Positions 26,546 to 36,600 of a stretch of DNA of 51,426 nucleotides are shown piece after piece. The notes under the pieces were generated by a model, which did no database searches, was not told the DNA's origin, and was given only the letters and a program-made list of their open reading frames with translations. The position numbers were made by a program, and so were the translations under genes. The stretch is from assembly GCA_947491315.1 (NCBI GenBank), contig CANLII010000015.1, forward strand, positions 1 through 51,426, written 5' to 3'. The first letter of the stretch is position 1; every line of letters starts with the position of its first letter. The stretch is from Ignavibacteria bacterium (GTDB taxonomy: Bacteria > Bacteroidota > Ignavibacteria > Kapaibacteriales > UBA961).

Positions 26546-26585
26546 TAAAAATATAGGGTAACAAAGACGAACTCTGTTACCCTAT
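26546..26585 (-). terminator. Terminator hairpin between the 1024-residue T9SS gene and the next gene
   Basis: On the minus strand ATAGGGTAACA pairs perfectly with TGTTACCCTAT (11 bp, 11-base loop), followed by ATTTTTATC. It lies 22 bases after the stop of the 26608-29682 gene and ends only a few bases before the AGGAGG of the next gene. It could act as a full terminator or an attenuator; no separate promoter fits easily in the remaining space. Confidence 0.75.
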
Positions 26586-26607
26586 GGGAATTCAACAATC
26601 TAAATGA

Positions 26608-29600
26608 TTATCTGTTGATGATAATACGCTGTGTTGTAACTACGCCATTGACATTAACTGTCATTGTGTATGTACCAGCCGCAATTTCATCTGTATTGAT
26701 AGCCATTGAGTTGCCATTGAATGTTACATTCTTAACTGTTGAACCGAACATGTCGATAATAGCAACATGTACTGTACCTGCAGTTGCAGTGCGAACATTG
26801 ATTAATGAAGATGTTGGATTTGGATATACTTCAATACCTGCATTATTAGCATCTTGCTTAGCAAGTCTGATAACTGTAGAATTGTGTACCATCAAATGTT
26901 GTGTTGCACTGATTGTTCCAAGAACTGCACCTGTTTTAGCATCGAATGCAGTATATGTGCCATTCAATCCTTGTGCAGTCAATGTCATTGGATATGTAAC
27001 ACCTTGAACGCGAATTGTCATGTCATTGCTATTTGTTGCATATGCGTTGTTTGCAAAGCGAACATCGAACATGTCAGGAGCAATAACCGGAGGTAATTCA
27101 AAACGAGCAGGATTTACAGATCCATTTTCTGATACGCGAAGTGTGTTTGTTCTAGCTTCTTTATCAGCAATTGTGATTGAACCAAGATTCAAATCTGACA
27201 TAGGATTAGCAACAATCTTTGGCAAGCCGGATCCTCTCACACGATAGAAGCCTTCGCCAGTGATTTTGATCCAATAACCTAAACCAGGTACAACTTCTGA
27301 AGTTGCATAGTAACCGCGAGCAGTTGTATAACCATATACCTGATCTTTGATTGCTTCTACTGCACCACTTTGCAATTCATAAGAAATATCGTTCACATTT
27401 GCGCGTGTTGAAGGTGCACCAACTGTATTCCAACCATCATAGAGATACACTCTTTCGGTTGTCTTGCTGAATTCAGGTACTCTTGAACCAATTTGTGTTG
27501 AGTCAATTTTCTCACCAAACTTTACAAAGTAACCAACACCAGGTTGAAGTACTTGCTTCTGCTGATAGGTACCACTTGCAAATGTATAGGGCTCTGTGAT
27601 TGCATTAGGGAATACTGACTTCCAATTAGGATTGGATGGACGCAATGGCAATGACAAGAAATTCCATCCTGATTGTACAACAGGATAATTTGCTGATTGT
27701 GGCAAGCGATATTCAATGATGAATGATTTGATACGAGCATCACGGATTGTGAAGGAACGACCATAATCTCCATCTGGAGTTGCCTCACGCATGTTTACAC
27801 TGAAGATACCACCATTGAGTGTATCACGGAGATACAAATCTGCGCCTTCAGGGAAATCACGAGTATCCCAATTGATAACAACAGGATAGTTATTAGCACC
27901 ATTTGCATTAAAGCGGCAGAGATAGACTAATGTTGTGTCTGAAGTAAAGTCACGAATGTCGCGTGATGTTGAACCTCTTCTGAGGTTTTGACCACTGAAT
28001 GCATCCATTTGGATATCACCAAGACCATTAGGTGCAACTTCGATTCCATTTGCATCTTTGATCCAAGGTGTAAACCAACGAGCAAAGAAACCTGTTGGTG
28101 CGCTTAATGCATCATATGCATATTCACCAAAGAGTGAATCGGGACCATCTGTTGCTCTGTGACCTGTACCAAATACAAGGTTAGTCGTATCGCCAATTAT
28201 TCCTCTGGAGTTGCTTACTGTCAATTTGATGCCTGGATCTAAACCAAATTCAGGTGTCTTTGGATTATTAAAGCTACCTGGTTCAACAGGATTACGTAAG
28301 TGTATAAATGTTACGCGTAATCGTACAGGTGAAACTTTTGCGGATGCTGATGAAACTGTAACATAGCCTGTATAAATACCTGCATATTCTGCATCACCAC
28401 TTCTCAATTCGCCGGTTCTTACAAAGATTCTAAAGCGAATTGGATCTTGTGATTGTACAATTTGATTACGAGCATCTTTCAAGTTTGGAGGAACAGGACC
28501 ACTGATACCATTATCAATAAAGTCAATATCACCATCACGACCAATATTTCTAATTCCCGGTGGAACAAAACCGGGCGTTACAGCCTGGAAGAATAACCAT
28601 GGTGAATCTGAGCGAATATTAAGACCTGTGAGTCGGCTACGAGGTGTGAAGTTATAGAGAATAATGTCTCTGAATGCATCATCACCATTTGTTGATGAAT
28701 CAATCACAATTGGTTTTGTTAATTCCCATACCGAACCATCTGCAAAGTTAGGGTCTTGACGCACTTGGTCTTGACCATTTCCTGCAAAGTCACGGAATGA
28801 AATTTGTGGAACAGCGCCCACATTTACCCAAATCAAACCTGGACGGCTTGGATATTCAGGAAGCAAATCGGAAGTCATGCTTATACCACCAAGACCGATT
28901 GAATCGCGCTTATCTTTACGATATGTTTGATCACGATATGGATTGTCAGCAGCATTGTCTGCAACAAGTGGGAATGGATTTGTATAACCAATGCGAACAT
29001 CATTATATGTCAATGAATCATTGGAGATATACAATGCTGATTTATCAGCACCATTATAGATTGTTGGCTGATTTGTCAATTGTGATTGTGACAATGTAAC
29101 CTTCATGCGAAGGTACATGAGCACTTGATAGCTACCATCTTCTTCTGTAACAGGAAGTGGTTTAGTTGAACGACCTGTGATATACATTCTACGACCATAT
29201 TTTGTCTCGGCACTTAAAGAGCCACGAAAATATACGCCATAGCGAGTTTCATCACTTACATCGTCAAATTCCAATTCAAATCCTTTTGCAAGTGAATTGG
29301 TATCAGATCTTTTTTGACCAGTAAATTGTGCACCAACCGCTTCAAATACACGACCATCATACATTACTGAAAATGTGAATGAATAAATCGGTCCACCACT
29401 AAAGCGTTTGTCAACAACATTTGAAGAATCATACCATAGATTCTTCATAAATACCGGTACTAATACTTCGCGAACGCGATCATCCGCATAACCCAACCAG
29501 ATTCTTCCATCAGAGTATAAATTACCGTTGTAATTATTGTCTCTACCTGTGAGACTTAGCACAGGGATGTCAGCCTTTGGGATTGCAGCAAAAAGGTTCA

Positions 29601-29682
29601 GTGAACCCATTAATGCAATGCACAAGGACAGAAAAAGAAGAGTCGAATTGCGTCTCTTACATTTTGTGTCGGAAGTTTGCAT
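26608..29682 (-). CDS. T9SS-sorted secreted protein (1024 residues)
   Basis: Start 29682 is chosen for GGAG 8 bases upstream; the frame extends to 29706 without support. After a Lys/Arg-rich stretch and hydrophobic signal (LLFLSLCIALMGSLNLFA), residues about 60-190 (VMYDGRVFEAVGAQF... MYLRMKV) look like a cohesin-like beta-sandwich. Two later segments share the pattern GWNxxxxP...PGxGYxxK (LQPGVGYFVKF and VVPGLGYWIKI), typical of proteins in this bacterial group. The final 70 residues form a clear type A sorting domain: EVYPNPTSSLINV, VAIIDMFGSTVKNV, IAAGTYTMTV, ending TTQRIIINR. It should be exported by Sec and T9SS to the surface. Partner and function are unknown. Confidence 0.88.
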   Translation of the reverse strand: MQTSDTKCKRRNSTLLFLSLCIALMGSLNLFAAIPKADIPVLSLTGRDNNYNGNLYSDGRIWLGYADDRVREVLVPVFMKNLWYDSSNVVDKRFSGGPIYSFTFSVMYDGRVFEAVGAQFTGQKRSDTNSLAKGFELEFDDVSDETRYGVYFRGSLSAETKYGRRMYITGRSTKPLPVTEEDGSYQVLMYLRMKVTLSQSQLTNQPTIYNGADKSALYISNDSLTYNDVRIGYTNPFPLVADNAADNPYRDQTYRKDKRDSIGLGGISMTSDLLPEYPSRPGLIWVNVGAVPQISFRDFAGNGQDQVRQDPNFADGSVWELTKPIVIDSSTNGDDAFRDIILYNFTPRSRLTGLNIRSDSPWLFFQAVTPGFVPPGIRNIGRDGDIDFIDNGISGPVPPNLKDARNQIVQSQDPIRFRIFVRTGELRSGDAEYAGIYTGYVTVSSASAKVSPVRLRVTFIHLRNPVEPGSFNNPKTPEFGLDPGIKLTVSNSRGIIGDTTNLVFGTGHRATDGPDSLFGEYAYDALSAPTGFFARWFTPWIKDANGIEVAPNGLGDIQMDAFSGQNLRRGSTSRDIRDFTSDTTLVYLCRFNANGANNYPVVINWDTRDFPEGADLYLRDTLNGGIFSVNMREATPDGDYGRSFTIRDARIKSFIIEYRLPQSANYPVVQSGWNFLSLPLRPSNPNWKSVFPNAITEPYTFASGTYQQKQVLQPGVGYFVKFGEKIDSTQIGSRVPEFSKTTERVYLYDGWNTVGAPSTRANVNDISYELQSGAVEAIKDQVYGYTTARGYYATSEVVPGLGYWIKITGEGFYRVRGSGLPKIVANPMSDLNLGSITIADKEARTNTLRVSENGSVNPARFELPPVIAPDMFDVRFANNAYATNSNDMTIRVQGVTYPMTLTAQGLNGTYTAFDAKTGAVLGTISATQHLMVHNSTVIRLAKQDANNAGIEVYPNPTSSLINVRTATAGTVHVAIIDMFGSTVKNVTFNGNSMAINTDEIAAGTYTMTVNVNGVVTTQRIIINR

Positions 29683-29722
29683 GTGTAACTCCGTTAGATG
29701 ATACATTAAAAATTATAATTTG

Positions 29723-30853
29723 TTATTTACTGTCTAAGTATTGTACGTAATCGTTACCAAGTTTTAAGGCTTTTCTTCTTTTGATAGCCTTCGTTAATTC
29801 ATCATTCGGACAATCCGATTCAATGAATCGACCAAGAATATCATAGAAATCCGTGCATAGACCATTCACATCTTCTGATTCAACTATTGAACTGATAACT
29901 GTATCAGGTTTTGTCATTCTAATAAGTTGTATTTCACTTAGCAATGAATCCATTGTACTCGAACAATCACATGTTGCAGATTTTGTAAAAGTATTCAAAA
30001 AATGATTTGAAGTATCATCAGTAGTTTGTATTTCTACATCGTACTTCACTTTTGCAAATCCGGCAAAACCTCTTTGAATCTTAGTAAAATTCAAAGCATT
30101 TCCATTCTTCGTTGCTATTATATTATTCGTGCTATCAACTTTTATTGACAAAACTTTCAATGAATCAGTGACATCATATAGCAAAGAAACAGTATCGTTT
30201 CCACTAGCTTTCCCAAAAAACAGAGATCTTGAGAATCCATATTTTTTGCTTACTTGATCATAGGATAGTGTATCCTCGATATTTGAATCACCAATTATGG
30301 TAATCTTTGTTTCAACTGAATCAAGTACTCTGTTAGACAAAGTTAGATTTGAATCAATTTCAATATATCTTGGACCTATTCCAAATTCAAAACCTGGATC
30401 GAAAAATGCAATTTTCACATTAGTCGTGTCTGGGCATTTTGAATCAATCCACTCACCTCTCAGGGCTACAAGAGCTCCTATACCAACTAAATTTGGTGAG
30501 TTTTTACCGAGTCCTGTATAGCCAATTATTTCTGTAAAACCCTTTTCAGGATTCTTGAAAAAGAAATTAGCTTGTGGAATAAGACTGCTGATAGTACCTG
30601 TTCTTAGTGCAGCCACTATTCGGATCTTGCTTGGATTATATCGTATGGATATATCATATGCTTGCAAGCTGTCAATGCTTTCCAACTTGGTATCAATTGT
30701 CAAAGTAAATTCATTTGTATTTGCACCCAGACAATAGTTGCTTTCATGTCTGCTATTTAAATCAAATGAAACAGTGCGTGATATTTGACCCCACATTGCC
30801 ATGTTGCCCGCAAATAAAGCGAGCAACATAGCGACATGTGAACATATCTTCAT
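29723..30853 (-). CDS. Secreted protein with cohesin-like domain, no standard sorting tail
   Basis: A 376-residue exported protein with a signal peptide ending in MWGQISR at about residue 23. Residues about 45-150 (FTLTIDTKLESIDSLQAYDISIRYNPSKIRIV) follow the cohesin-type pattern of paired strands with a Y-N-P turn. A central domain of unknown fold follows. The end has LCTDFYDILGRFI, which looks like the core of a T9SS domain, but it then diverges into a Lys/Arg-rich KRRKALKLGNDYVQYLDSK. The usual PNP motif is missing. TTG at 30862 is another start, directly after the upstream stop; ATG at 30853 is preferred. It sits between two T9SS cargo genes on the same strand. Confidence 0.72.
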   Translation of the reverse strand: MKICSHVAMLLALFAGNMAMWGQISRTVSFDLNSRHESNYCLGANTNEFTLTIDTKLESIDSLQAYDISIRYNPSKIRIVAALRTGTISSLIPQANFFFKNPEKGFTEIIGYTGLGKNSPNLVGIGALVALRGEWIDSKCPDTTNVKIAFFDPGFEFGIGPRYIEIDSNLTLSNRVLDSVETKITIIGDSNIEDTLSYDQVSKKYGFSRSLFFGKASGNDTVSLLYDVTDSLKVLSIKVDSTNNIIATKNGNALNFTKIQRGFAGFAKVKYDVEIQTTDDTSNHFLNTFTKSATCDCSSTMDSLLSEIQLIRMTKPDTVISSIVESEDVNGLCTDFYDILGRFIESDCPNDELTKAIKRRKALKLGNDYVQYLDSK

Positions 30854-30862
30854 GCCAATCAA

Positions 30863-33583
30863 CTATCGTTTGATGATAACTGTATTAGCTGATTTCAATC
30901 CATTCTTCATTGTGATTGTGTAAACACCGGATGGCTTTCCTGCGAAAGCATTCAATGTCATTGTTTCTTGATTGATGGAGAATGTACCAATCACCTTACC
31001 ATTTACATCAGAAACTGTCATCATTCCACCTTTGAAATCAGCAGGAATTGATACCATAATTTCTTGATCAAATGGATTAGGATATGCAGCAACTGAACCG
31101 GTTACACCAGATTCTTCGCCGATTATCTCTTTACCAAGATTAACATCATTCACAATCACTTTCTCAGCAATAAGTTCTTCGTCTGAATCAATCTTGATAA
31201 ACGCGATTGGTTCTTTAACGCTAGTAACATAAGGTGCTGCGAAGTGTACTGTATTGTCATCATTCGTAATCATATTACCTGATTCTGAAGAACCAAGTTC
31301 TGAAGTAATGACTTTCCCATTGAATGTAATGGAGAATGCCAATGCTTTATTTGATTTTGCTGTTGCATATACAGGTACGATTTTACCATCATTTGTCATG
31401 ACAGGTGTACCGAATGCGATTGGTGATTTTGATTGACTGCCAGCTACAACTTTACCATATGAAGGAATTGTATCCCACATCCAAGGAAGTGAAGGAACGC
31501 GACCTGCATTATAGTGAAGAATAATCGCTGCATCCAAAGCTGTTGCTTCGAAATAAATCAAACGCAATGGACCCGCATCTGGAGGCAGTGTTGTCAATGT
31601 TTCTAGTGAGTCATAAAGGATGCGAATACCTGTTGTATCCATATCGATTGGACGCTTCCAAACACGAACATCTGTCAAATTATCCCATGAGCGTGAGCTG
31701 TAATAGTAACGACCATTGTGATTCACATCAGCATGATAGTTATTGCCATACTGCAATGTATCTTTACGAAGTGAATCTGGAAGTGCTGCATCATTTACCA
31801 ACCAGCGCATAACCAAACGAGCATCATTAACTGTCACAAAACGATTTTGTGGTAAGCCTGCATGCTTGCGTGTACGGAGTTGTGTAAGATCTGCATCACC
31901 ATCACCCCAAGTAGGAACTACAAAGCGTGGTATGCCACTGAAAAGAATGCGACGACCTTCTGAAGATGAAGCTCCACCACTTGGGCGCCATCCATCTGTC
32001 AAAAGAAGTGAAGAGCGTGATGTTTGAGGTGCATTATATGTGAGACCATTCAAATAGTCTGAATATATCGCAGGATTCATAGTTCCAAGATTTCCTTTCA
32101 CACCTACCGATGCTCCTTTCACATTCACTTCACGTGCTGTTGTCAATGTATTGTTTCCAATATCACCATATGCAAATTCAATTGCACCTGCATAATTGTT
32201 TGGATAACGCTCATCAACACCTTCATAAAACACAGCTTGGAAGTTTGCTACTGAATTTGGTAATGTTCTATCCATGACATTTAAGTTTTTCCACTGAACA
32301 ATCAAGCGACGATTAGGATATGATCCTACAACTACATATGAAATTTCGGAATTCATATAGAAGCCATTTGCTGAAGGTACAGTTGGCTCATTTCCAAAGC
32401 GATACATGTGATCACCCCAGAATGGAGCTACTACATTGAAAGGATATGAAGAACTGTTCAAGAACAATCCTTGTGGATCCCAGTTTACGATTGGAGTGAA
32501 AATTTGTGGATCAGAGAATGTTGTGAAACCGTTCACATTAATCCACATATTTGTTTGTTTTGAACCACCAAATGTAAAGTCAAAATTCATAGCATTAAAG
32601 TCAATTGGATAATATCCATTGTCTCTATCTGAACCAATTTGGAATCTTGAGGTAAAGTCAATTGGACTCATCGGAATGGAGCGCTGATAGGCTTCAAAAC
32701 GAATAGTCTTAAGTGAAGTACCTGATACAGGCCATGATGTGCTCAAATCTTTTGAAGTTGAAGCAGTTGTTTGATCGGACCATGACAAACCATTGATCCA
32801 TTTTGCTTTTTCATCATCATTAATACCTACTGCAGCACCAACTGCATCTGTTGACAAACCAGTGAATGCACCATAAGCAAATTCAAAATCTGAATGCTTA
32901 TTGAAATTCAAAGGATTACGAGATGCATCTCCTGGAAGATTTCTTTCATAAAATGTAACTTGAAAGCTACCTACTCTTCTTTGATCATCTGCATCACCTT
33001 TAACATTGACATTCAAATTCTTCCATTGAATGGTCAATCTTCTTTTCGGTGCTGAACCCCAAACTCTCCAAGTAACTGCAGATGGAGTGAACCCTACTTC
33101 AGTAGCTGTTCGAACCACATGGTCACCCCAGAATGGAGCTACTATCATTGTGTTAACATCACCTTTGAACAATTCAGTAGCATCTTTTGATACTGCTGAA
33201 GTGCTGTTTAAGGCAACGTAGCCATTAGTTGTGATTTGAATATTACTAATGGTATTTCCGGCATAATGAATATCAAAAGGAACATCATTTGTGCCTTGAC
33301 CACCAACTGACAAGGAGGCATCTCCTTCATCATTTGTACCATTGAAAACCACCGGAGTACCACCTGTCAAATCTTGATAAGGAAGTTCTACGCGATATGG
33401 TTTCAAATAATATGAGCTCAAAGAATTTGGCGCAATACCATAATCAATATATAGCTTGCCTGAAACTACTTGTGGAGCATCGAATTCATCAAATACTCGT
33501 TGTGCTGTGGCATACTGAGATGCGGAAGCAAGCAGTAGCAGCGCAGCAAGCAACGATATACTTTTCTTTATAAAATTTCTCAT
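30863..33583 (-). CDS. T9SS-sorted protein with tandem beta-sandwich repeats and dockerin-like segment
   Basis: A 906-residue secreted protein with a signal peptide ending TAQR at 28. Residues 75-300 and 305-550 are a tandem duplication: both contain VAPFWGDH (148-155, 385-392), RRL-[IV]-QWKNLNV (about 181-192, 425-436), FQ-FYE and FAYG. Residues about 580-695 look like a dockerin with a long insertion: RFVTVNDARLVMRWL, then DVNHNGRYYYS, then ALDAAIILHYNAG. A cohesin-like stretch follows (715-825). The end has AYPNPFDQEIMV, VSDVNGKVIG, GVYTITMKNG and VIIKR, a type A T9SS domain. The start has an AAAGGAAAC ribosome-binding site below a stable hairpin. Likely cell-surface; function unknown. Confidence 0.85.
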   Translation of the reverse strand: MRNFIKKSISLLAALLLLASASQYATAQRVFDEFDAPQVVSGKLYIDYGIAPNSLSSYYLKPYRVELPYQDLTGGTPVVFNGTNDEGDASLSVGGQGTNDVPFDIHYAGNTISNIQITTNGYVALNSTSAVSKDATELFKGDVNTMIVAPFWGDHVVRTATEVGFTPSAVTWRVWGSAPKRRLTIQWKNLNVNVKGDADDQRRVGSFQVTFYERNLPGDASRNPLNFNKHSDFEFAYGAFTGLSTDAVGAAVGINDDEKAKWINGLSWSDQTTASTSKDLSTSWPVSGTSLKTIRFEAYQRSIPMSPIDFTSRFQIGSDRDNGYYPIDFNAMNFDFTFGGSKQTNMWINVNGFTTFSDPQIFTPIVNWDPQGLFLNSSSYPFNVVAPFWGDHMYRFGNEPTVPSANGFYMNSEISYVVVGSYPNRRLIVQWKNLNVMDRTLPNSVANFQAVFYEGVDERYPNNYAGAIEFAYGDIGNNTLTTAREVNVKGASVGVKGNLGTMNPAIYSDYLNGLTYNAPQTSRSSLLLTDGWRPSGGASSSEGRRILFSGIPRFVVPTWGDGDADLTQLRTRKHAGLPQNRFVTVNDARLVMRWLVNDAALPDSLRKDTLQYGNNYHADVNHNGRYYYSSRSWDNLTDVRVWKRPIDMDTTGIRILYDSLETLTTLPPDAGPLRLIYFEATALDAAIILHYNAGRVPSLPWMWDTIPSYGKVVAGSQSKSPIAFGTPVMTNDGKIVPVYATAKSNKALAFSITFNGKVITSELGSSESGNMITNDDNTVHFAAPYVTSVKEPIAFIKIDSDEELIAEKVIVNDVNLGKEIIGEESGVTGSVAAYPNPFDQEIMVSIPADFKGGMMTVSDVNGKVIGTFSINQETMTLNAFAGKPSGVYTITMKNGLKSANTVIIKR

Positions 33584-33606
33584 TGTTGTTTCCTTTTTTT
33601 AACGAA

Positions 33607-33636
33607 GTATCCGCCTCCCTTATGAGAGGCGGTACT
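33607..33636 (-). other. Stable RNA hairpin between two T9SS cargo genes
   Basis: CCGCCTC pairs with GAGGCGG (7 GC-rich bp, 8-base loop), extended by AGTA/TACT with one bulge. It lies between the stop at 33648 and the ribosome-binding site of the next gene. On the minus strand no T-run follows (the next bases are TCGTTAAAAAAAGG), so it is not a standard terminator. It may be an mRNA processing or stability element, or an attenuator. Confidence 0.55.
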
Positions 33637-33647
33637 AAGTATTAAAA

Positions 33648-36600
33648 TTATCTTGCTACTACTACATTTCTAATTACGATTTCATTTCCTACAGACAACT
33701 TCACTGTGTAAATACCAGGTGCAACAGGAGTTCCATTGCTATCTTTGGTATTCCATGAAACATTGGATGTTCCAAGACCGAGATCTGTAGAGAATGAGTT
33801 AACTATATTTCCAAGCAAGTTGTATACTTGAACGCTTACATTCTCTCTTGATGAGGTTACTGCAAAGTTCACGGATTCATTTGCTGGATTTGGATTTGCT
33901 TCTGATACAAGTGTCTGACCCATAACTGAAGTCGGTTGATCTTCATTTATGTTACTTGCATGATCATAGGAGATCACGAAAGAATTTATAAAGTCAGGCT
34001 TGATTGTAATCTTGAAGTCATCGCCAGTTGCTTCTGCATCAATCAATGCACTTTTCTTACCTGTACCTGTAGCCATGTCATATTGGAAGTAGTTGAATGA
34101 ACCACCATCCATAATTCTCCATGAACCACCGCTCGGATTGCGTGTTGCATCTGTGCGTGAAGGTACTGTTGACAATTTCCAAGTCAATGTTACTGGTGTT
34201 GCTGGGGATGTATTCCCAAGCTCAGCACCTGACTGGAAACGTGCTTTATACATTGTGCGTGAAGAATCACCTTTAATCGCTGTTGGGAATAGATTGCGAT
34301 GCATACCATTTGTTTTGATGATCGTCCAACGAGCATCGAAAACATCTGTTGGTGGGAATGGAGGTAATTCGAATTCACAATAGTTTGCATCGAGTTTACC
34401 TGCATCAGGCTCTTTTTCACCTGTTGTTGCATTGCGAGCTGTACCGAATTGAAGGTCTTGATAAGCACCTGCATTATTCTGTACACGGATAGTTGTGATG
34501 AAGTCTGTTACATCAGAGACATTTACCTTGAAGGTATAGAATGTTTGAGCATCACCATCATCAGCTTTGATACGGATAGTAACTTTACCATCAGTGATCA
34601 AGCTTGAAGGAATGTCCAAAGGTCCATTTGACTTGATGATAACTTTGTTATTCATTGCTGAAGCTGTATCAACTGCAGTACCATTAATAACAGAAGGTTC
34701 AATTGTCAAATTACCAATCGGAGGATCAATGCTGATAGTAACTGATTCTTTTGCATCTGCTGGAATCTCACGGAGAAGATCAATATCACCTACTGTGATT
34801 GTGTCTTCATAAGCTTGACCATTAGCAATACAACGAATCGCTGGAGACATAATCGCTCTTGGATCATGATTTGTTTCTTCAACTTCAAGATTAATAACTC
34901 TAAGGTCTGTCAATCCACCTGCATCTGTAATGAGAACTGTAATTTTCTCAGCATTTGCACCTTTGCGAGGAGCATCTTTCACGCCAGGAGTACCATAAAG
35001 AAGACCACTCTTAGGATTAATCATCAACCATTTTGGTGTAGTCTTAACATTTGTGAGGTCCCAGTTTCCTGCTTCAGCAAAACAAGGATCCTTAGGCACA
35101 TCATTTCTTGATTCATCTGTATAAATCAATTCAAATGATTGCTCTTGACCAAAGTTTGGATCGAAATATTCAATACGCTTAGTGAAATCAAGAAGTGCTG
35201 GATTATAATCCACATCTTCTTTAGCCATTGGAAGGCTTGTTGTTCTGATTTCAGGAGAGACATTGATAAATACGCGCTTAGTCATGTGAGTAATACCGCT
35301 ATGACCATCATTAACAACGATTGTGATCATTGTATCTGTGTTCAATGCACCATTTACTCTTGCAACTGTTTCTTTTGATGTCATCATTGCGATTGCTTGC
35401 GCTCTCGCAATACGAACATTTAGTTGACCAAAAGTTGTAAAGTCATAACCATTTGGATCTACATTAGTATCAGATGTATTCTTATAAAGATATGAATCAC
35501 CCATCCATGATGGTCTTGTTTCTGACAACTCATCTGTTACTTGATCATCTGAACGAATTGCTTTTGATTCAAATGAATAGGAAGTACGACCATAACGGAA
35601 GTCCCAACCTTCATTTGTAGCAGCGTCAAGATCTTCTTTTTCATCATCTGTTTCAAAATCTACAAAAAAGCGAAGCTTGTCTGTAACGTTTGCAACGAAG
35701 AAGTTTTGATTTGCACCTGCAGCTGCACAATTTGCACTTGTTTGTAATGTGTTTTGGAATACCGGCTGGCTATCAATTACATGAATTGAGAAGCGATAAG
35801 TAATCCTTGTTGCATTACCAAAGTCAACTGTATCTTGATTTGCATAACGAGCATTTTGTGCATCGTATGATTGTGCATGATAATATGAAGGATAGAGATA
35901 GATGAACTTCGATACAACATTCTTTGTGAATGCCAATTCAAGTTCAGCGGCATCTAAGATTGATGTACCCATCAAAGTATTCTTCTGAGCATCTGTCAAA
36001 TTCAAGGAACGGATAGCATCTGTACCTCTATAGTTTGGAGCCCAGTTTTGTGCTGTTACTTGAACATGCTCACCACCTGGAATCACATATGGATTTGTTG
36101 GCTTACCAAACAAAGCTACACGACCTGTAGCACCATAGTATGGATGTGTTGTTGTTCTTTCATTTGACCAAACTGTATCTGCTCTCAACCAACGGCGGAT
36201 ACCAGTAAGTTTTTCTGTACTAGAAGTATCAGCTGTGAATGTACCGTTACCGTTAAGGAACAATGGCATCCATGTGTACTCAAGTTGAGTAAATACATTA
36301 CCGTCTGCATTTGATAGATTCATTGCCCAGCGTGGATCATACATTTTGTTTGAGTCAACTGCTGTGACAACAAAGATTGTATCACGACCAATTTTTTGAC
36401 CTGCAGTTGATGCACGATTATAGCTTACATCTTCATTGACAAATACTTTGTCTTTGAATGATGTAAAGAACAATGGATTAACATTTGGATTTGCAACGCT
36501 AACTGCAGAACCTGTCCATACTGGACCAGGTACTGAGCCATTAATGCGGAAAGAAATACCTTTATTGATAGCTTCATTTACCCCTTCTCTCCAGAGAACA

